A stretch of 64,000 nucleotides of DNA from Hyparrhenia diplandra (taxonomy: Eukaryota > Streptophyta > Magnoliopsida > Poales > Poaceae). How positions within the stretch are numbered: position 1 is the stretch's first letter; each line of letters opens with the position of its first letter. Below, piece by piece: positions 1-12,064 of this stretch. The notes below the pieces were generated by a model. It was not told the DNA's origin. It did no database searches and was given only the letters and a program-made list of their open reading frames with translations. The DNA is taken from assembly GCA_015847255.1 (NCBI GenBank), contig JADLZK010011205.1, positions 744,001 to 808,000 of the forward strand, given 5' to 3'. The position numbers and the translations under genes are program-made.

Positions 1-57
1 GATGCAAAATACTTGACATACTCCCTAACTTATGACATTTTATTTTATTTGTTTAAG

Positions 58-1029
58 GGGCACCACCTACCAGAAACCAGAGGTCTCTGTCTTTCTGAAG
101 AGCAAATTGTTAGAACGGTGAGTTCTTCAGTTTCATCTCTCTGCTGATTTGACTACTAACACAGGTAAACTTTAAGAGATGCATGTACTGAATGATATAA
201 TTCTTCCAGATCTTAAAAGACCACAGATTGGACCAGGAAACAGAATCATAGATATGATTATAGGACTACAAGCTGGCTCGGCGGTGTGAAGTGACTGCAA
301 TCCTTATATTATATGGTCTGCCAAGGTAAATTATTTGACCTTTATTTTTTCCTCCTTGATTGTTTTCATTAAGATCATCCTTCAAAGCTTCTGCTACTTC
401 CATTGTGAATGAACCTTTAATGGATCATGAAGTCGTGACGTGATGTTCTTATGTTTGAAGTCTAGATAGATCTACTTACTTCTTGTTAATATGATGGCTG
501 CGCAGATTGCAAACTGGTTCCATTCTTGCCCACGAGATGATGCATGCATATCTTCGTCTCAAAGGTAATTCATGCTAATAATTTTTGGGCCTCGCATGTA
601 TCACTATCACTTTGTGCACTCATTTTCTTTCAAAAAAAAAAAAAAGATAGACAATTCCTACTCTTGTTGCTGACATGATTTTTTCTTTCTGTAGGATTCC
701 GAGATCTTAGTATGCAAGTTGAAGAAGGCATCTGCCAAGTCCTGTCTCACTTGTGGTTAGAGTCAGAAATCATTGCTGGTTCTAGTAGCAACGTCGCTTC
801 CAGCTCAGAAGCATCATCATCTTCGTCATCCTCAGGTCCTACCTCTTCAAAGAAGGGTGCAAAGACCGAATTCGAGAAGAAACTTGGAGCGTTTATCAAG
901 CACCAGATTGAAACGGATTCTTCTGAGGCATATGGAGATGGTTTTAGAGCTGGCTATCCGGCTGTTGAGCGCTATGGCTTGAGAAGAACCCTTGATCATA
1001 TTAAGCTGACAGGGTCTTTCCCATATTAA
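58..1029 (+). pseudogene. DA1/DAR-family zinc peptidase, 3' end of gene
   Basis: These are the last four exons of a DA1-family gene; the upstream UIM and LIM parts of known members would lie before the window. DA1 proteins are ubiquitin-activated peptidases that limit cell proliferation in plant organs. Exons are 58-117, 210-325, 506-564 and 695-1029, all GT-AG with matching phase. Exon 58-117 reads LPETRGLCLSEEQ. Exon 506-564 carries the HExxH metal site as HEMMH. The last exon contains EEGICQVLSHLWLESE and the family C-terminus GLRRTLDHIKLTGSFP, with TAA at 1027-1029. In exon 210-325 the homologous reading (RPQIGPGNRIIDMI, then RRCEVTAILILYGLP) leaves frame near 212 and returns near 272-278, so the straight frame meets TAG at 249-251. 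That is either a compensated pair of indels or a sequence error. Family assignment is firm; whether the gene works is open. Confidence 0.8.
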
Positions 1030-1900
1030 AGCAACTGAGGGGGTATTCTCCCATTTGTGAGGGTACTCCACATTGGAGGAATTTAGTTTTGATTATACAT
1101 ACACTGATATACATACCAAATGAGGGAAATTGGCTGTAAATCAGGAGAACTTATTTCAAGTGTCTTTTAATAGAAAAAACGATACATGTAAGTTTCGGAT
1201 AGGTGAACTTATTTCCCAATTGTCTTTCTATAGAACAACGATACATGTTGCTCAGTTCTCTAGTTCACTTCCCCTTTTACACATTCACGTTTATCCCTCA
1301 CAGGCCACAGCAGGTAAAATTTTAATTCTGTTACCTCAGATTAAGAAATTACTGTACAAGGGTCAAGACTTAGCGCCAATCCAAAAGGTTTAAGCGCTAG
1401 TAAAGTCAGGACTTACTGTGCATGTATGGTGTTGGCCACCGAGGACTTTTTTTTTCTTGGCTCGACTGTATCCTGGATTGGTTGTTAGGGTTAGCAGCCA
1501 TTGATTGTACTCCTATTATTGATTAATTAATGGAAGCTTTGTCTGTAATGCTAAAAAAAACATTAGTACTCCTATGAAATATTAGTGATTTGTCGTTTCA
1601 ACACAATGTATGCTTTGAAGATTAATGTATCTTATAAACTAGTTGCTCCTACTAAGAAATTAATGTTTTAATAACAGAAATGCGAAATATCCATCTTTTG
1701 ATTAATTATTTGTCAAAGTTCACAATACTTGCAAATTAAGCATAACTCAGCTAGTTAGATTTCTTACGGTGGAACATGCCATAACTCTTTTTTAAGATGT
1801 ATTTTAGAATTTAATGGCACTAGTTCTTCGGTGATAAGACGATGTACTCTTAGTGAGACCTAAGATGAATTCCATTAACCTTGAACTCTATTGAGTACAA
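1030..1900. repeat. Duplicated 3' flank (partner at about 4525-5160)
   Basis: The flank after the DA1-like gene shows no gene. From about 1318 it matches the flank of F-box A. Shared words are 'cagattaagaaattac' (1337 and 4538), 'attaatgtatctta', and a stretch before 'ctcagctagttag' at about 1745 that matches 'ctcaactggttag' at about 5130. The match shows that the DA1 end and the F-box A end once shared a flank, so it marks a duplication breakpoint. Confidence 0.55.
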
Positions 1901-1902
1901 CC

Positions 1903-2350
1903 AAAAAAAGTTCATGATACTTTTTTTCTTAATTTTTTTTTTGAGCAAATTGAGGAGTATCGAGCATGGAGAGGCGGTTAAATTGAGTCGCAAGCCCCAA
2001 TGGGCCTAGTTGAGTCAGTTAAATTGAGGCGGCACAGGCTAGGCCCCACCATCGCCGTCGACTAGGTCGGCCCTCCGCCGTCTACGTGACGGCCGGCGAG
2101 ACCCGTCACCAGCGTGGGCGCTCTACGCCTCCGCCTCCCGGACGCCGGCGGCGAGAGCGCACCCCCTACAGTGGCGGCCGGCGTTGCTTGCTCGCGCCGC
2201 CGCTTGGATCTCCGGCGGCGGCGCGCCGCCTCGTCGTCAGCGGAGCAGGTGCGTGAGGGTGAATGGGCGCTCTGGTTCACGCGGGTTTTATTTTGCGCGA
2301 TTTTTGTGCGAACATTTTTCGGATTCTTTGAGTTGATTCGGAAATTATAA
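1903..2350 (+). pseudogene. PIG-X promoter and exon 1 relic
   Basis: This GC-rich stretch is a diverged copy of the promoter and first exon of PIG-X copy 1 (about 6870-7330). Both start with 'aaaagttcatgatact', share the 'gtcgac..ggtcggcc' area, and end with a signal-peptide exon followed by a splice donor (..SSSAEQ then GT). At the position of the copy 1 start codon this relic reads CAG instead of ATG, so the PIG-X start is lost. Downstream comes F-box A, not PIG-X exons 2-4. The segment may now act as promoter and untranslated exon for the F-box gene: the donor after 2249 could join the acceptor at 2511. That is inference. Confidence 0.65.
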
Positions 2351-2535
2351 TATTTCTATGGATTTCAAAGCAGATTTTTTGGCCAAAGTTGTGGATTTGT
2401 ACTACAAGACACCTCGTTGAGATCGGATTACTCTACGTTACAAAAATTCTTTCATTCTTTGCACGAATTTTGGTAAATTAATTACATTTCATTGTGTTCC
2501 CCACTCTACAGGAGCAAACCCTTGGCCGTCGTTCA

Positions 2536-4403
2536 ATGGCGACTGTTCCTAGGCCCAACTCCAAGAAACCTAGGGTGACGGCGAAGGGCCGCGCCGGCGT
2601 CGGCGGCCATGAACTGCCGTCGGGATGCTTGGCCGGCGGCCCCGACCTCATCAGCGACGTCCCAGACGCCATCCGCGCCACCATCATCTCCCTACTCCCC
2701 ACGGATGACGGTGCCCGGACTCAAGCCTTGTCCACGCGGTGGCGCCACCTCTGGCTCATCTCGCCACTCAACCTCTGCGACAGCGACATGAGGATGTTGG
2801 CCGCAGGCCGCGACTTCAGGGACTTCGTCTCCGGCATCAGGGAAGTCGTCTCCCGCATCCTCTCCACGCACCGTGGACGGGTCTCCCGCATCCTCTCCAC
2901 GCACCGTGGCCCCGTCCGCCGCCTCTCCCTCGGCTGGCACGGGTTGGCCGTCAGGTACCCCGACCTAGACTCCTGGCTCCGGTCCCCGCGCTTGACAACT
3001 TGCAGGAGCTCGAGCTGTGGTACGGGTTCACGCATCCGGCCCCAATGCCGCCGCCCGCGTTCCGGTTGTCATCCTCCCCTCCGCGTCCTCGCTCTCAGCG
3101 CCGGCGGGAGCATATTTGACGGCGGCGTGTACGTCAGATTCCCCGCAGATGCTGTGGATAGGCTCCACTTCCCCAATCTCAAGCAGCTTACGCTCAAGTG
3201 CATCGACATTGCTGAGAGCGTGCTTTACACTCTGCTTTCCAAATGCCCTGTGCTTGAGAGCTTGGTACTGAGCCAAAATCAGAGCTTTCGTCGCCTCCGG
3301 ATTAGCTCCACTACCCTTAGAAGCTTTGGTATTTCGGATGACCGCCGAGAGCTATGGGTTGTTGACAGGCTGAAAGAAGTCATTATCGAGGATGCGCCTC
3401 TGCTACAAAGGTTGTTCATCCGACATTCAGAAGAAGGAGATGGTCTATTGGTTCGATATCTCAGGCGCCCAAACTTGAGTTCTTAGGGTCCCTCACATAT
3501 GGCATTACAAGTACAACACTTGAGCTTGGAACTACTATTTTGAAGGTGCCTGCTGCTTCTAACTTAAATGTGTCGCCCTCTTATGCTTATACAGCTTCTG
3601 TTTCACTCTCTTACTGTTATACCCAATGCTTTAATTCAGGAAACTATGCCTGTGAACTCAACAGCAGTGGTGCGATCATTGAAGGTTTTGGTTGTGCGCA
3701 TGTCCCTCCTAGTATCGATGATGCCATTGGCCTTATGAAATGTTTTCCTTGCTTGCAGAAGCTATATGTCTTGGTAACGAATATTTCTGATCAGTCTTTT
3801 TGTATTCTTGTTTCCATCTGCTCTCTTTCATTTATATCATCCTGTATATTCTTGTTTCCAACTGCTCTCTTCCATTTATTATATATATATCATCCCGTAT
3901 ATTCGTGTTTCCAACTGTTCTCTTCCATTTATATCATCCTGTAACCTATTGGACCTGTCTTCATGTTAAGATTTCGTTTTTCTGATTTTTTTTAGTTTTG
4001 TATTCAGGTATCTTTGAGGGGTAGGTCAAAAATAAAAAGGGTGCAGCATGATAATCCACTTGATTATCTCGAATGCCTTCATCTCCATCTGAAGAAATTA
4101 GTATTAATAAATTATGAAGGGATGAAGAGAGGCGTGGAATTTGCCAAGTTCTTTCTTTTGAATGCTAAAGTGCTAGAAATGGTGGAATTAGCAACCAAGT
4201 GTCAGAGCTGTGATTCTAAATATTTGACTAAGCAGCATGCGAAATTGCAGTTGAAGAACAGAGTTTCTAAGGTTGCTCAAGTTCTCATTTCATGTAATTC
4301 CTACTCGGATGATTCCATGCACATCAGGCATATGCACGATATGAGCATTGGTGATCCCTGTGATCTGTCATTATGTAGCTGCAGAAGTTTTCAGCTCCTG
4401 TAA
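2536..4403 (+). pseudogene. F-box/LRR/FBD protein gene, copy A (broken)
   Basis: This is an F-box gene of the plant FBD/LRR class. Such proteins are usually substrate receptors of SCF ubiquitin ligases; its target is unknown. The ATG at 2536 is followed by an F-box (ISDVPDAIRATIISLLPT, then RTQALSTRWRHLW) at about residues 38-75. LRR-like segments follow (FPNLKQLTLKCIDI, LSKCPVLESLVLS), then an exon at 3640-3773 (LMKCFPCLQKLYVL) and a last exon at 4008-4403 with the FBD-type end (LECLHLHLKKLVLINYEG, FAKFFLLNAKVLEMV). Breaks: the frame is lost near 2995 and regained near 3080, and one base appears missing near 3452, giving a stop at 3484-3486. A 33-bp in-frame duplication at about 2848-2913 repeats RILSTHRG. 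It differs clearly from copies B-D and is an older relative. The upstream PIG-X-type exon may provide its 5' leader. Confidence 0.75.
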
Positions 4404-5156
4404 GCCGGTGTCTGCCTGTTTTCTGTTACTTCAGATGGCATCTTACATTCAGAAAACCAGGCTATCTGTGATAAGTTGTTACTTCAGATGTTTTCTGTTT
4501 AGATATCTGTTATCTGGTTACTTTTTTTCATTCTCTCAGATTAAGAAATTACAAGGATCAATTAGTTGACCGTTGCCGTACTGAACCAAGAGCTCACTGC
4601 GCATCCAAAAGATTTAAGTGCTAGGAGGAAGTATTCGCTGCATTTATCTTGTTATAAGGCGTTAATGTATGCTCATCACAATTAATGTATCTTAAAGTAT
4701 GCTATTACTACAAAATCAATGTCCAATAAAAGATACTCCTATGAACTATGAATCTGTTAATTCTCAGTGGGAGTTCCATCAGTATTTGTAACTATTAAGT
4801 TGTTACATAAGCATTTTTTATGACGTGGTAACATTTTTAAGTTGGGAGAGAAGAAATTAGTTCCATGGGGATGGAACTCTCTCGTCTTGGTTACCAACTC
4901 AAGATGAGTCATATAATTAAATGTCTATGAAACAAAAAAGAATGGAACTATGCATTGAGAGTGATGGTTGCATTCTATGTTATTAGAAACAATGTTATAA
5001 AAACTTTCCAATGAGAATTGCCTATGAAGTCAATCTTTTAATAAGAGATGTGAAACATTGTTTCTACACACTGTACATATGTTTTGATTAACTAATTGTC
5101 AAATTTCATAATCTAGCAAACTAAACATAGCTCAACTGGTTAGGTTACTCATGGTG
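4404..5156. other. Flank of F-box A, no gene seen
   Basis: AT-rich flank with no supportable ORF. Its first part matches the flank at about 1318-1900. It ends at the target-site duplication of the LINE relic. Confidence 0.4.
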
Positions 5157-5171
5157 AACCTTGTCATTTTT

Positions 5172-5911
5172 TTTTTTTTTTTTTTTTTAGAGAAAAGGGT
5201 TTCCCCCTGCTTTTCATTACAAAAAGCAAAACATTGTTCAGTTTACAGCGCCAAGCTTAAAAGCTACAGAATGTCTCAAGAAGACTTGCTAAGTACGTTC
5301 ATTATTACACAGCATCATCGCCGGCATACTGTCACCCTCAACTCGAACTGCAGCATCATAGCTAACTCCTTCTGAAGACTGAGCAACCGATTGTACCAAC
5401 TGTGATGACGATTCCATTGAGTTCCATTCGATCTGCTCCAGCTGTCTTGAGGTTTTTTCCAGGTGCATGATCAGCCCTTCCAGCACCTTCTTGTCCTCCT
5501 CCTTGTACAGTGCCAGCCACCCCTTCAGCATCCTTGCAATCTTCATCCATACCGTCTTGAATCCAGTCCACACACGTCCCTGAAAACAAGTTTCATTTCT
5601 CAGCTTCCATAAACTCCACAAAACAGCAGAGGTAACGGCATTAGTAACTACATGTTTTTTGCTAGCAATCCAGTACTTGGCAACAGATTCATAAGAATCC
5701 CCAATTTCAAGCTTTAAAGCATCTGCAATAACCTTCCATACATATTTTGCCACAAAGCAATCAAAGAACAAGTGTTGTATTGTTTCTAACTCAGAACACA
5801 AAAAGGCAAGTTTTATCATTCACCTCTCTTCTTTTCTGTAAGTTATCCCTAGTTAACAGTAGACAATAACCAGAGAAAGAATTGCACTCTCGGTGGAATC
5901 AAGATTTTCCA
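5172..5911 (-). mobile_element. 5'-truncated LINE, C-terminal zf-RVT region
   Basis: The minus-strand ORF at 5289-5819 has the cysteine-containing domain found after reverse transcriptase in plant LINEs: ETIQHLFFDCFVAKYVWKVI, then AVLWSLWKLRNETCFQG. Just upstream on the same strand, TRDNLQKRR..VNDKTC is readable in another frame, so there is a one-base shift near 5815-5825. A poly(T) run at about 5168-5190 is the poly(A) tail of the minus-strand element. The site duplication 'aaccttgtcatttttt' flanks it (5157-5172 and 5912-5927). Truncated 5' end, A-tail and a duplication of about 16 bp are hallmarks of target-primed retrotransposition. Confidence 0.85.
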
Positions 5912-6092
5912 AACCTTGTCATTTTTTATTAAAGGTTCTTGATTTGACTGAGGTGTTCATATTTTTTAGGATTTATTTTTGGATTTAACTTGTGGTGGAA
6001 GTTGTCATCTTTTTAAAGTTGTTGATTTGACATTTCTGAGAATCTGTCAAATGTAAGAGCTTGTATTTGAAAAGGAAAGGTTCATGATACTT

Positions 6093-6872
6093 TTTTTTTA
6101 TAAAAAATCCTATTAATAATTAGTCCAAGAAAACCAAACATTTTAGTCGCAACAAAAACCAAACATTTTTTGAAATGGTATTCGAGAAAAACATTTTTGA
6201 AATGGAGGCAGTACCAACCGCAACCACGTGATTTTTTTTTTTTTTAGAATTCGCAGCCCACGTGAAATGATGGCAATCTTCGGCGCCGATCACCCTTAAA
6301 AGGCCGCGGCCCATGGCCCACGGCCTACACGAGCCCCTCGACGACAACGCGACGGACGCCGGAGCTCAAGACGACGATGCCGACGCCGGCGGCGTTCCCG
6401 CTGGTTAGTGTCCGGCGTTGGTTCTCCCCCTCCCCTCCTCTATTGTGACCCCGGGCCAGAATCCGCCGGCCGAGGCCGGTCGCGGCCGACACGACGGTGG
6501 TCGGCCCGGTTCGGCCGGCGGTGGTGAGGCGGCGAGGGCGCCGCCGAAGCCGGGCCTGGCCGGCCTCATCCGCTCGGGTACGAGTAGGCGGCGAGGGCGA
6601 GCAACAAATGGAAAGGCTGGGAGCGCGAGGTCGCCGAGGCTGGAGAAGACGCGACGGCGCGAGAAGGCCGGGAACCCTAGCGACCACTAGGGGAAAGCGG
6701 GCGGGGCGCGTCGCTCGAGCTGGAGGAGGAAGGCGGCGGCGTCGTCGCCGTGGAGGAAGAAGACGACTCGGAGCGGAGCGTTTGGTGGGCCAGGCCGCGT
6801 CGTCTTGGCCTTGCCTGGTCGGGCCTATAACACGCCCCATGAAATGAAGCATGTATTTTGGAAAAAAAAAAA
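6093..6872. mobile_element. GC-rich insertion with 13-bp flanking repeats
   Basis: The repeat 'gttcatgatactt' occurs at 6080-6092 and 6873-6885 and brackets 780 bp that the homologous relic near 1910 lacks. The insert starts AT-rich, then becomes a GC-rich sequence of about 540 bp with overlapping open frames on both strands, and ends in an A-run at 6861-6872. This fits a retroposed gene copy with an A-tail, but the relic at 1903 also has an A-run before the same word, so the tail may belong to the host. I recognise no protein domain in the insert. Confidence 0.45.
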
Positions 6873-7150
6873 GTTCATGATACTTGGAAAGCCCAATAGA
6901 GTCCAGTTGGCCCAACCAAATTGATTGGGACGGACCAGCTCGGCCGAGACCTCTCGCCATCACCGTCGACCAGGCCGGCCCAACGCCGTCCGCCGCGACG
7001 AGATCCGCGCCTCCCTCCCCGCGCGGGACGCTCCACGCCTCTGGCTCCCCCGACGCCGACGAGCGCCGAGAGGGAGAGGGTGCGCCCCTAGCTCTTTTCT
7101 CTGATCTCTACCCACAAGCTCCTTGCGCCGCCTTCTCCTCCTACTGACAA

Positions 7151-9668
7151 ATGGTGGCGGGGGGCGGGCGGTGCTTGCTCGCCGTGGCGCTCGCCGTGGC
7201 CGCTTGGATCTCTGGCGCGGCGGCCGCAGCCTCGTCATCGGCTGAGCAGGTACGAGGGGGTGGATAGGGCGCTCCTGGTTCACGCGGATTTACTTGTGCA
7301 CAGTTTTGTGCGGAAATTATGATGCTTCGTTAGCTCGGATTTGGTGGAGCTGGGGCTGTGCTGCGCGTTCATATTCATATGTATATAGGGTCTGGAAGGG
7401 GTTTGGAAATCGTTCGTTTTGTGTGCATAGTTGTCAGGTTGGCATGTAGTTTAGGCAAAATGCAGAAATTTTACTGTGTGTAGTGTCGATCTATCCCAAG
7501 TTAGAATTGAATGTATGCTTGTTTGAGGTGGGTGGCCTGAGGTTAATTAGCTGTATCTCGTTTGGATTTGAAGATACACCCTGCTTCTGATAATGTTTCC
7601 GTCAGATTTGATTGATGCTTATCTGGGTAAGTTTTAATTACTGATTGAACAGGCAGGCGGAAGCCAGAAATCCATCAAATGCATGCCCTGCTCTAGGACA
7701 TACATTGGTGACGCATATCTCGACAACTCCTTGACGGGCCAGCTTGCTCAGCGTCGTGACTTAGTGGAAATGTCTGATTCTGGTGAATTGTGCAAAGGAC
7801 TTGCTGATGATGTCGAAGTGCCTATGCTCTCAAAATTGCGCCGCAACTGATTGGTGAAGGTTCTCACCGCCGTTTAGTCTATTCTATGGATTTTGGTGTC
7901 TGTGACAGTGCTATGGTTAATTTTCTTGATGGCTATGATGCCCATCTGGTGATACTTGAAAAACTCCCGGATGGGGTGTTTGCTGACCCATTTGAGCTGC
8001 AGCATTTTGTTGAGCGCAAAGGTGAAATCTGAATCTGAGGTAGATCTTAGAACTGCATGATTATTTGCACTCTGCTAATCTTTTTTTTTTTGGTTAAAAA
8101 CAATCTTGCAGTTTTCGTTGATGTTGCTGTTTTTGGAGACACCAACCTTGAACTGCCCACAGCTCTATCCAATCGGTCATCTGTTGAGATTCATTTTGAT
8201 CTCAGGCTAATCAATTCAGCCAACTGTAGCCTTGTAATAGACTTGCCTCTCCATGCTAGATACCCGGTAAGCTTGTATAGACTACCAGTGGCCAAACTTT
8301 TTTTTAAAAAATAAACTTTTCATTTGAATTGTTTAGTGCCTGCTATCTGCAATTGAATATTACTTGTTTTTTTTCTCTGTAACCTACTAGCTAGGATATG
8401 CTTCTGTACTACAAATAGAACATTCAGATTTGCCTAGAAATTGACAAATTGTTTTGCATGAATGTTTAAAAAGTTCAACAACTTGGTGGTGATTAGTGGT
8501 TCATCATTTCCATGATGGACATCAAACAATGCATGCTGGAACATAGTTATATTGCGCCATGCTAATGCATTGTAATAGTGGATATATGTTTGCCTCTCCG
8601 TTTAGCATGTTTTGTAAAGACCATGGGCCTAATATATCCCACAACTTTAATAATTTCTGTTTAGTTCTGCTTTTATGCAAAATACTTCCTCACCAGTTTA
8701 TATGGATTTATGCAACTGTGATGGGCCACCCCCTGTGCATGGTACCTTTAAACTGGCATTGTTTAGAATTCTGATATTGTAAAAATAACTTCAGTTGCAG
8801 AATCAACTGGGAGACAGGGAAATGAGAATTAGATGATTATATGAGTAACAAACTGAAAATGACTATTATGATATAGTTGTGCTTTTGTAGGCCCTACTTA
8901 TCTAAATTAAGTTTGAGCTTAAAACGTTTGCTCCATTGTATATCCTTGTATTTTGCTCTACTGTATATATGTCTTAATTTAGATCTTGAAAAGTGTTAAA
9001 GTTGGGATACACAGAATATACAACTTAGTTATTTAATTATTAGGCAACTCAGGTTGTGAAGAGAAAGTTCTATTATTGCATATGATTTCCTCTGGCTAGG
9101 AAATAATAGGTGGTGGAATACTTATACATGTGGTGTCCATGCTCAATGTTTAGGAGAGAATTGATGATGCACCAGCTCCAAGTGATGTGAAAATGAAAAA
9201 AAATGTAGAAAACAATATTTCCTAGTGATGATCATGTTGCCCACCTTGCCATTTCCATGTTCTACAATGCTACAAACATGCCTGAAATGCATGGTGTTTT
9301 GAAATAAATACATGTTTCATTGTTTATCTTGGTCAATTTCTCATAGGCATATTTAGTAATAGCCATTTGTCAGACATTTCTGAATAAACTTAGTTGACTA
9401 CTTTTATTTGCAGCCTCTTGATGCCAGTGGCTATGCCACGGTGGAGTTTGGTATCCCAAATCTGCTCCTCCGCTACAGAAAAAAAAGGAAATCCATTCTG
9501 ATTCCTGTCTTTGGGTGATTAAGAATTTCAAAGGTGCACCCCCTGGAGAAAGCTGCATGGCGCATACCGTGTGGAGATGAGACCCACATAGGATTTGTAT
9601 CTAGCATCACGTTTCTTTCAGCTCTTGTTTGTTCCATGTCCATCGCCTTAGCTGCTCTAATTTTTTGA
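7151..9668 (+). pseudogene. PIG-X/PBN1-like GPI-mannosyltransferase I subunit, copy 1
   Basis: PIG-X (PBN1 in yeast) stabilises PIG-M, the enzyme that adds the first mannose of GPI anchors in the ER lumen. Exon 1 (7151-7249) encodes a signal peptide. Exon 2 (7653-8021) encodes KCMPCSRTYIGDAYLD and LTGQLAQRRDLVEM. Exon 3 (8112-8266) reads SSVEIHFDLRL..LPLHARYP, and exon 4 (9414-9668) reads PLDASGYATVEFG..NLLLRYRKK, then a C-terminal hydrophobic helix. Introns are GT-AG and phases match. Three lesions are seen by comparison with copy 3: one base missing near 7845 (gccgcaact versus gccggcaact), giving a stop a few codons later; an extra A in the A-run near 9480; and an extra C near 9540. Copy 1 keeps the most complete exon layout. 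All three lesions sit in short runs, so re-sequencing matters. Confidence 0.75.
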
Positions 9669-11100
9669 CGCCTTGGGCACCTAGCAGGTCCAAATTTTTT
9701 CTCTACACAAATACTGAAATGTGACATTGTAAAATTTTCTCCATGCATCTACACGGGCCTTGCAAAAATGACAATTCAGTCGCCACTAATTTTGCTAGCA
9801 CTAGAGTCTCTGAAAGTTCCATTGAACTGGAGTTGCAAACTTCCAATTCACATAGAGACCAGAAACAGATCAGGGTTCCTCTTTGTGATGGAAAAAGGAG
9901 TTCCAAAAGAAAATCCATTTACTTCAAGCTGAGTCATGCTCCTGAGACAGTCTGAATCAGAAGCTGCAATACTAGCCCATATCCCCATCATCTTGTAAGG
10001 GTAAGTTTTCTTCCTACATTTTTTTATACAAAAAAAAACCTAATAGATGAAGCATCAAGTGCAAGCTATTATGTGTAAATAATACAAGGTAGTTTTTGTT
10101 CTGTTTCAGGCAAGGTAGCTAAGTAGCTTGCGAGCCCAATTCTCAGGTGTGTTGTTGCTGTTCTGTCTTGCCTGACAGTCTGGACCTGCAGGAGGAAACT
10201 GGATTATATTGTGTTGACGACATAGTTACAGAGCACAATGTTGATTGATACAAAATCACAAATAGTCCCATGTCAAAGAATAATTTATTTTGTTTTGATG
10301 GGATTCATGGGATCAAATTACTGCCATTCCTTACCACTGGCTCCTATGAGGACTTATTTGTAACCAGAATAGAGACAAAGGTTCTAATTGGCTCACGGCA
10401 GTCTTTTGATGGTATGAAATAAAATTGATCGTCTGGGTTCAACCATTTGATGCATTTATAATATTTCATTCCAGTAAGTGATTTCACCATTATAGACAGG
10501 AAATTTTCAAATAAAGGTCGTTTGGAACAAAGGAATGGGTTTGTTAAATTCCTATGGGAATGACTCGTTCCTTAGGAATTTGGAGGAACTCTAACAAGTG
10601 ACTAAACCTCTTTGTTGTTCGAAGTTTCCTTAGTGTCTATATATCTAATCTCTATGACTTTCATCAACTATGGAACGTTACTAATGTCCTGTTGACTCAT
10701 AATAAGTAGAAGAATAAGATCAAAGGCAGGAGACATCCCCTTTTCAAATAAGTGATTGCCATACTGTAGCATCAACTTCAGATCAATTAAGCATCTTCCC
10801 AACTTCGAAGTATGAGAATGTATACCTGCGAACACAAATGATATGGTCACTCAAGCAACTAAGGTGCAAGTATTGACCGTTTGTGTTGCAAATATTTTTT
10901 TCCCCTTGTTCCTGCAACTCGCAAGTATCCATAGATGTAATTTGTTGTGAGAAAAAAACACCGCTGAATAGTTGGTTGATAAGTGCGGATACGCACGAGC
11001 GAAGAGGCTGATAGTTTTTTGCACGATTCTATGTTTGCGTGATCCCATATTCCCATGTGGCCATGTCTCTCATGTGATCAATTGTCCTTCCCCAAATATA
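9669..11100. repeat. Duplicated 3' flank of PIG-X, unit I
   Basis: No gene is supported here. The stretch at about 9690-11080 recurs after PIG-X copy 2 (about 15905-16730) and copy 3 (about 26815-27810, with more after 28745). Shared words include 'gaactggagttgcaaactt', 'cagatcagggttcctctt' and 'tgcacgat..cccat'. Gaps between copies mark later insertions. From about 11100 to 11700 I see only low-copy AT-rich sequence and a GA-rich patch. Confidence 0.6.
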
Positions 11101-11725
11101 TATCTAAATTGTGCAATTTGTTTTTTATTTACCTACATTTTATACTCGGGACACGCTGCCTTTTGCAGACATTTAACGCTTTGATGTGATGGGAATTTTG
11201 GAGAAAAGTTGGGGAACTAAACACACCGCATGTCTCTCACGGGAGCAATTGTTCTTTCGCCCAAATTCAAGCGTTGAACTTGAGCACATTTTCACCTAAA
11301 CCCAACCCAAACTGAACTGAAATGTCAGTGTTCTCGGTTTTCGGCTTGGTTCCTAAGTTCCACAACTTCGGTGTTCGGCCTTGCCTTCGTTTTCTGCTAT
11401 GTTGGAACCGACACCAACTCTGCGTTGTGCTGGCATGATTGGCAGGAGTAGAGAAAAGTGAGAGAGACCGAGAGCCCCTCTGTGAGAGAGCTGCCTTGTG
11501 CGTGTGTTACCTCCAACAACGACTTTTTCATCATCCTTCGGTTGCCGGTATGTTTCTTCTTTAATAGATCACTAGTGACACTCTTAATCGACGCTACACG
11601 CGGTCAGTCCATCTGTATCGCGCAGATTTGACGCACCTGTGTATACCCCTCGCCGACACTTCCTCCGCCTTTGCGCCTCGGTCGACGCTGCAGTCTTTTT
11701 TTTCTTAGAGAATGTTTATTTATGT

Positions 11726-12045
11726 CAAGGGCTCGCGTGAAATGGCAAAAGCCATTGGTTGGGGCCTCCCACCCGCGGTTCAAATCACCCGCGACACTTT
11801 ATCCTGGAGATTTATTTCGGGATTTTCCCAATTTGTGCATTAAGTGGTAGGCGACGCCCCCGTCCGATAGCTTGAGCCAAAGTGGTGACTTCGGAATCTC
11901 AAGATTTCCGGCCGCCCTTCAAGGTGCTTTCATAGTGATATATGGTTTGACGTGACGTGTGTTCAAAAAAAAAAGTGTGTGCGTGGTGAGTGCGTGCGCG
12001 TGCGTGTTGAGCGTCTGCGTTGTACTGTGTAATCTAAAAAAAAAA
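11726..12045 (+). mobile_element. Au-like SINE with 19-bp target-site duplications
   Basis: A 320-bp element is flanked by 'agagaatgtttatttatgt' at 11707-11725 and 12046-12064. Near its 5' end is 'gcggttcaaatcac', close to the RNA polymerase III B box. The middle has 'gtggtaggcgacg' and the end is GT-rich ('gtgtgtgcgtggtgagtgcgtg') before an A-run. This layout is that of a tRNA-derived SINE. The GT-rich tail resembles plant Au SINEs; that family name is from general knowledge. Confidence 0.75.
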
Positions 12046-12064
12046 AGAGAATGTTTATTTATGT

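Noticed and set aside
6325..6963. 212-codon minus-strand frame
   Set aside because: Arg/Pro-rich product of a GC-rich insert; overlapping frames on the other strand are equally long.
11760..11800. Possible tRNA gene
   Set aside because: Only a B-box-like word without a cloverleaf; it belongs to a SINE with target duplications.
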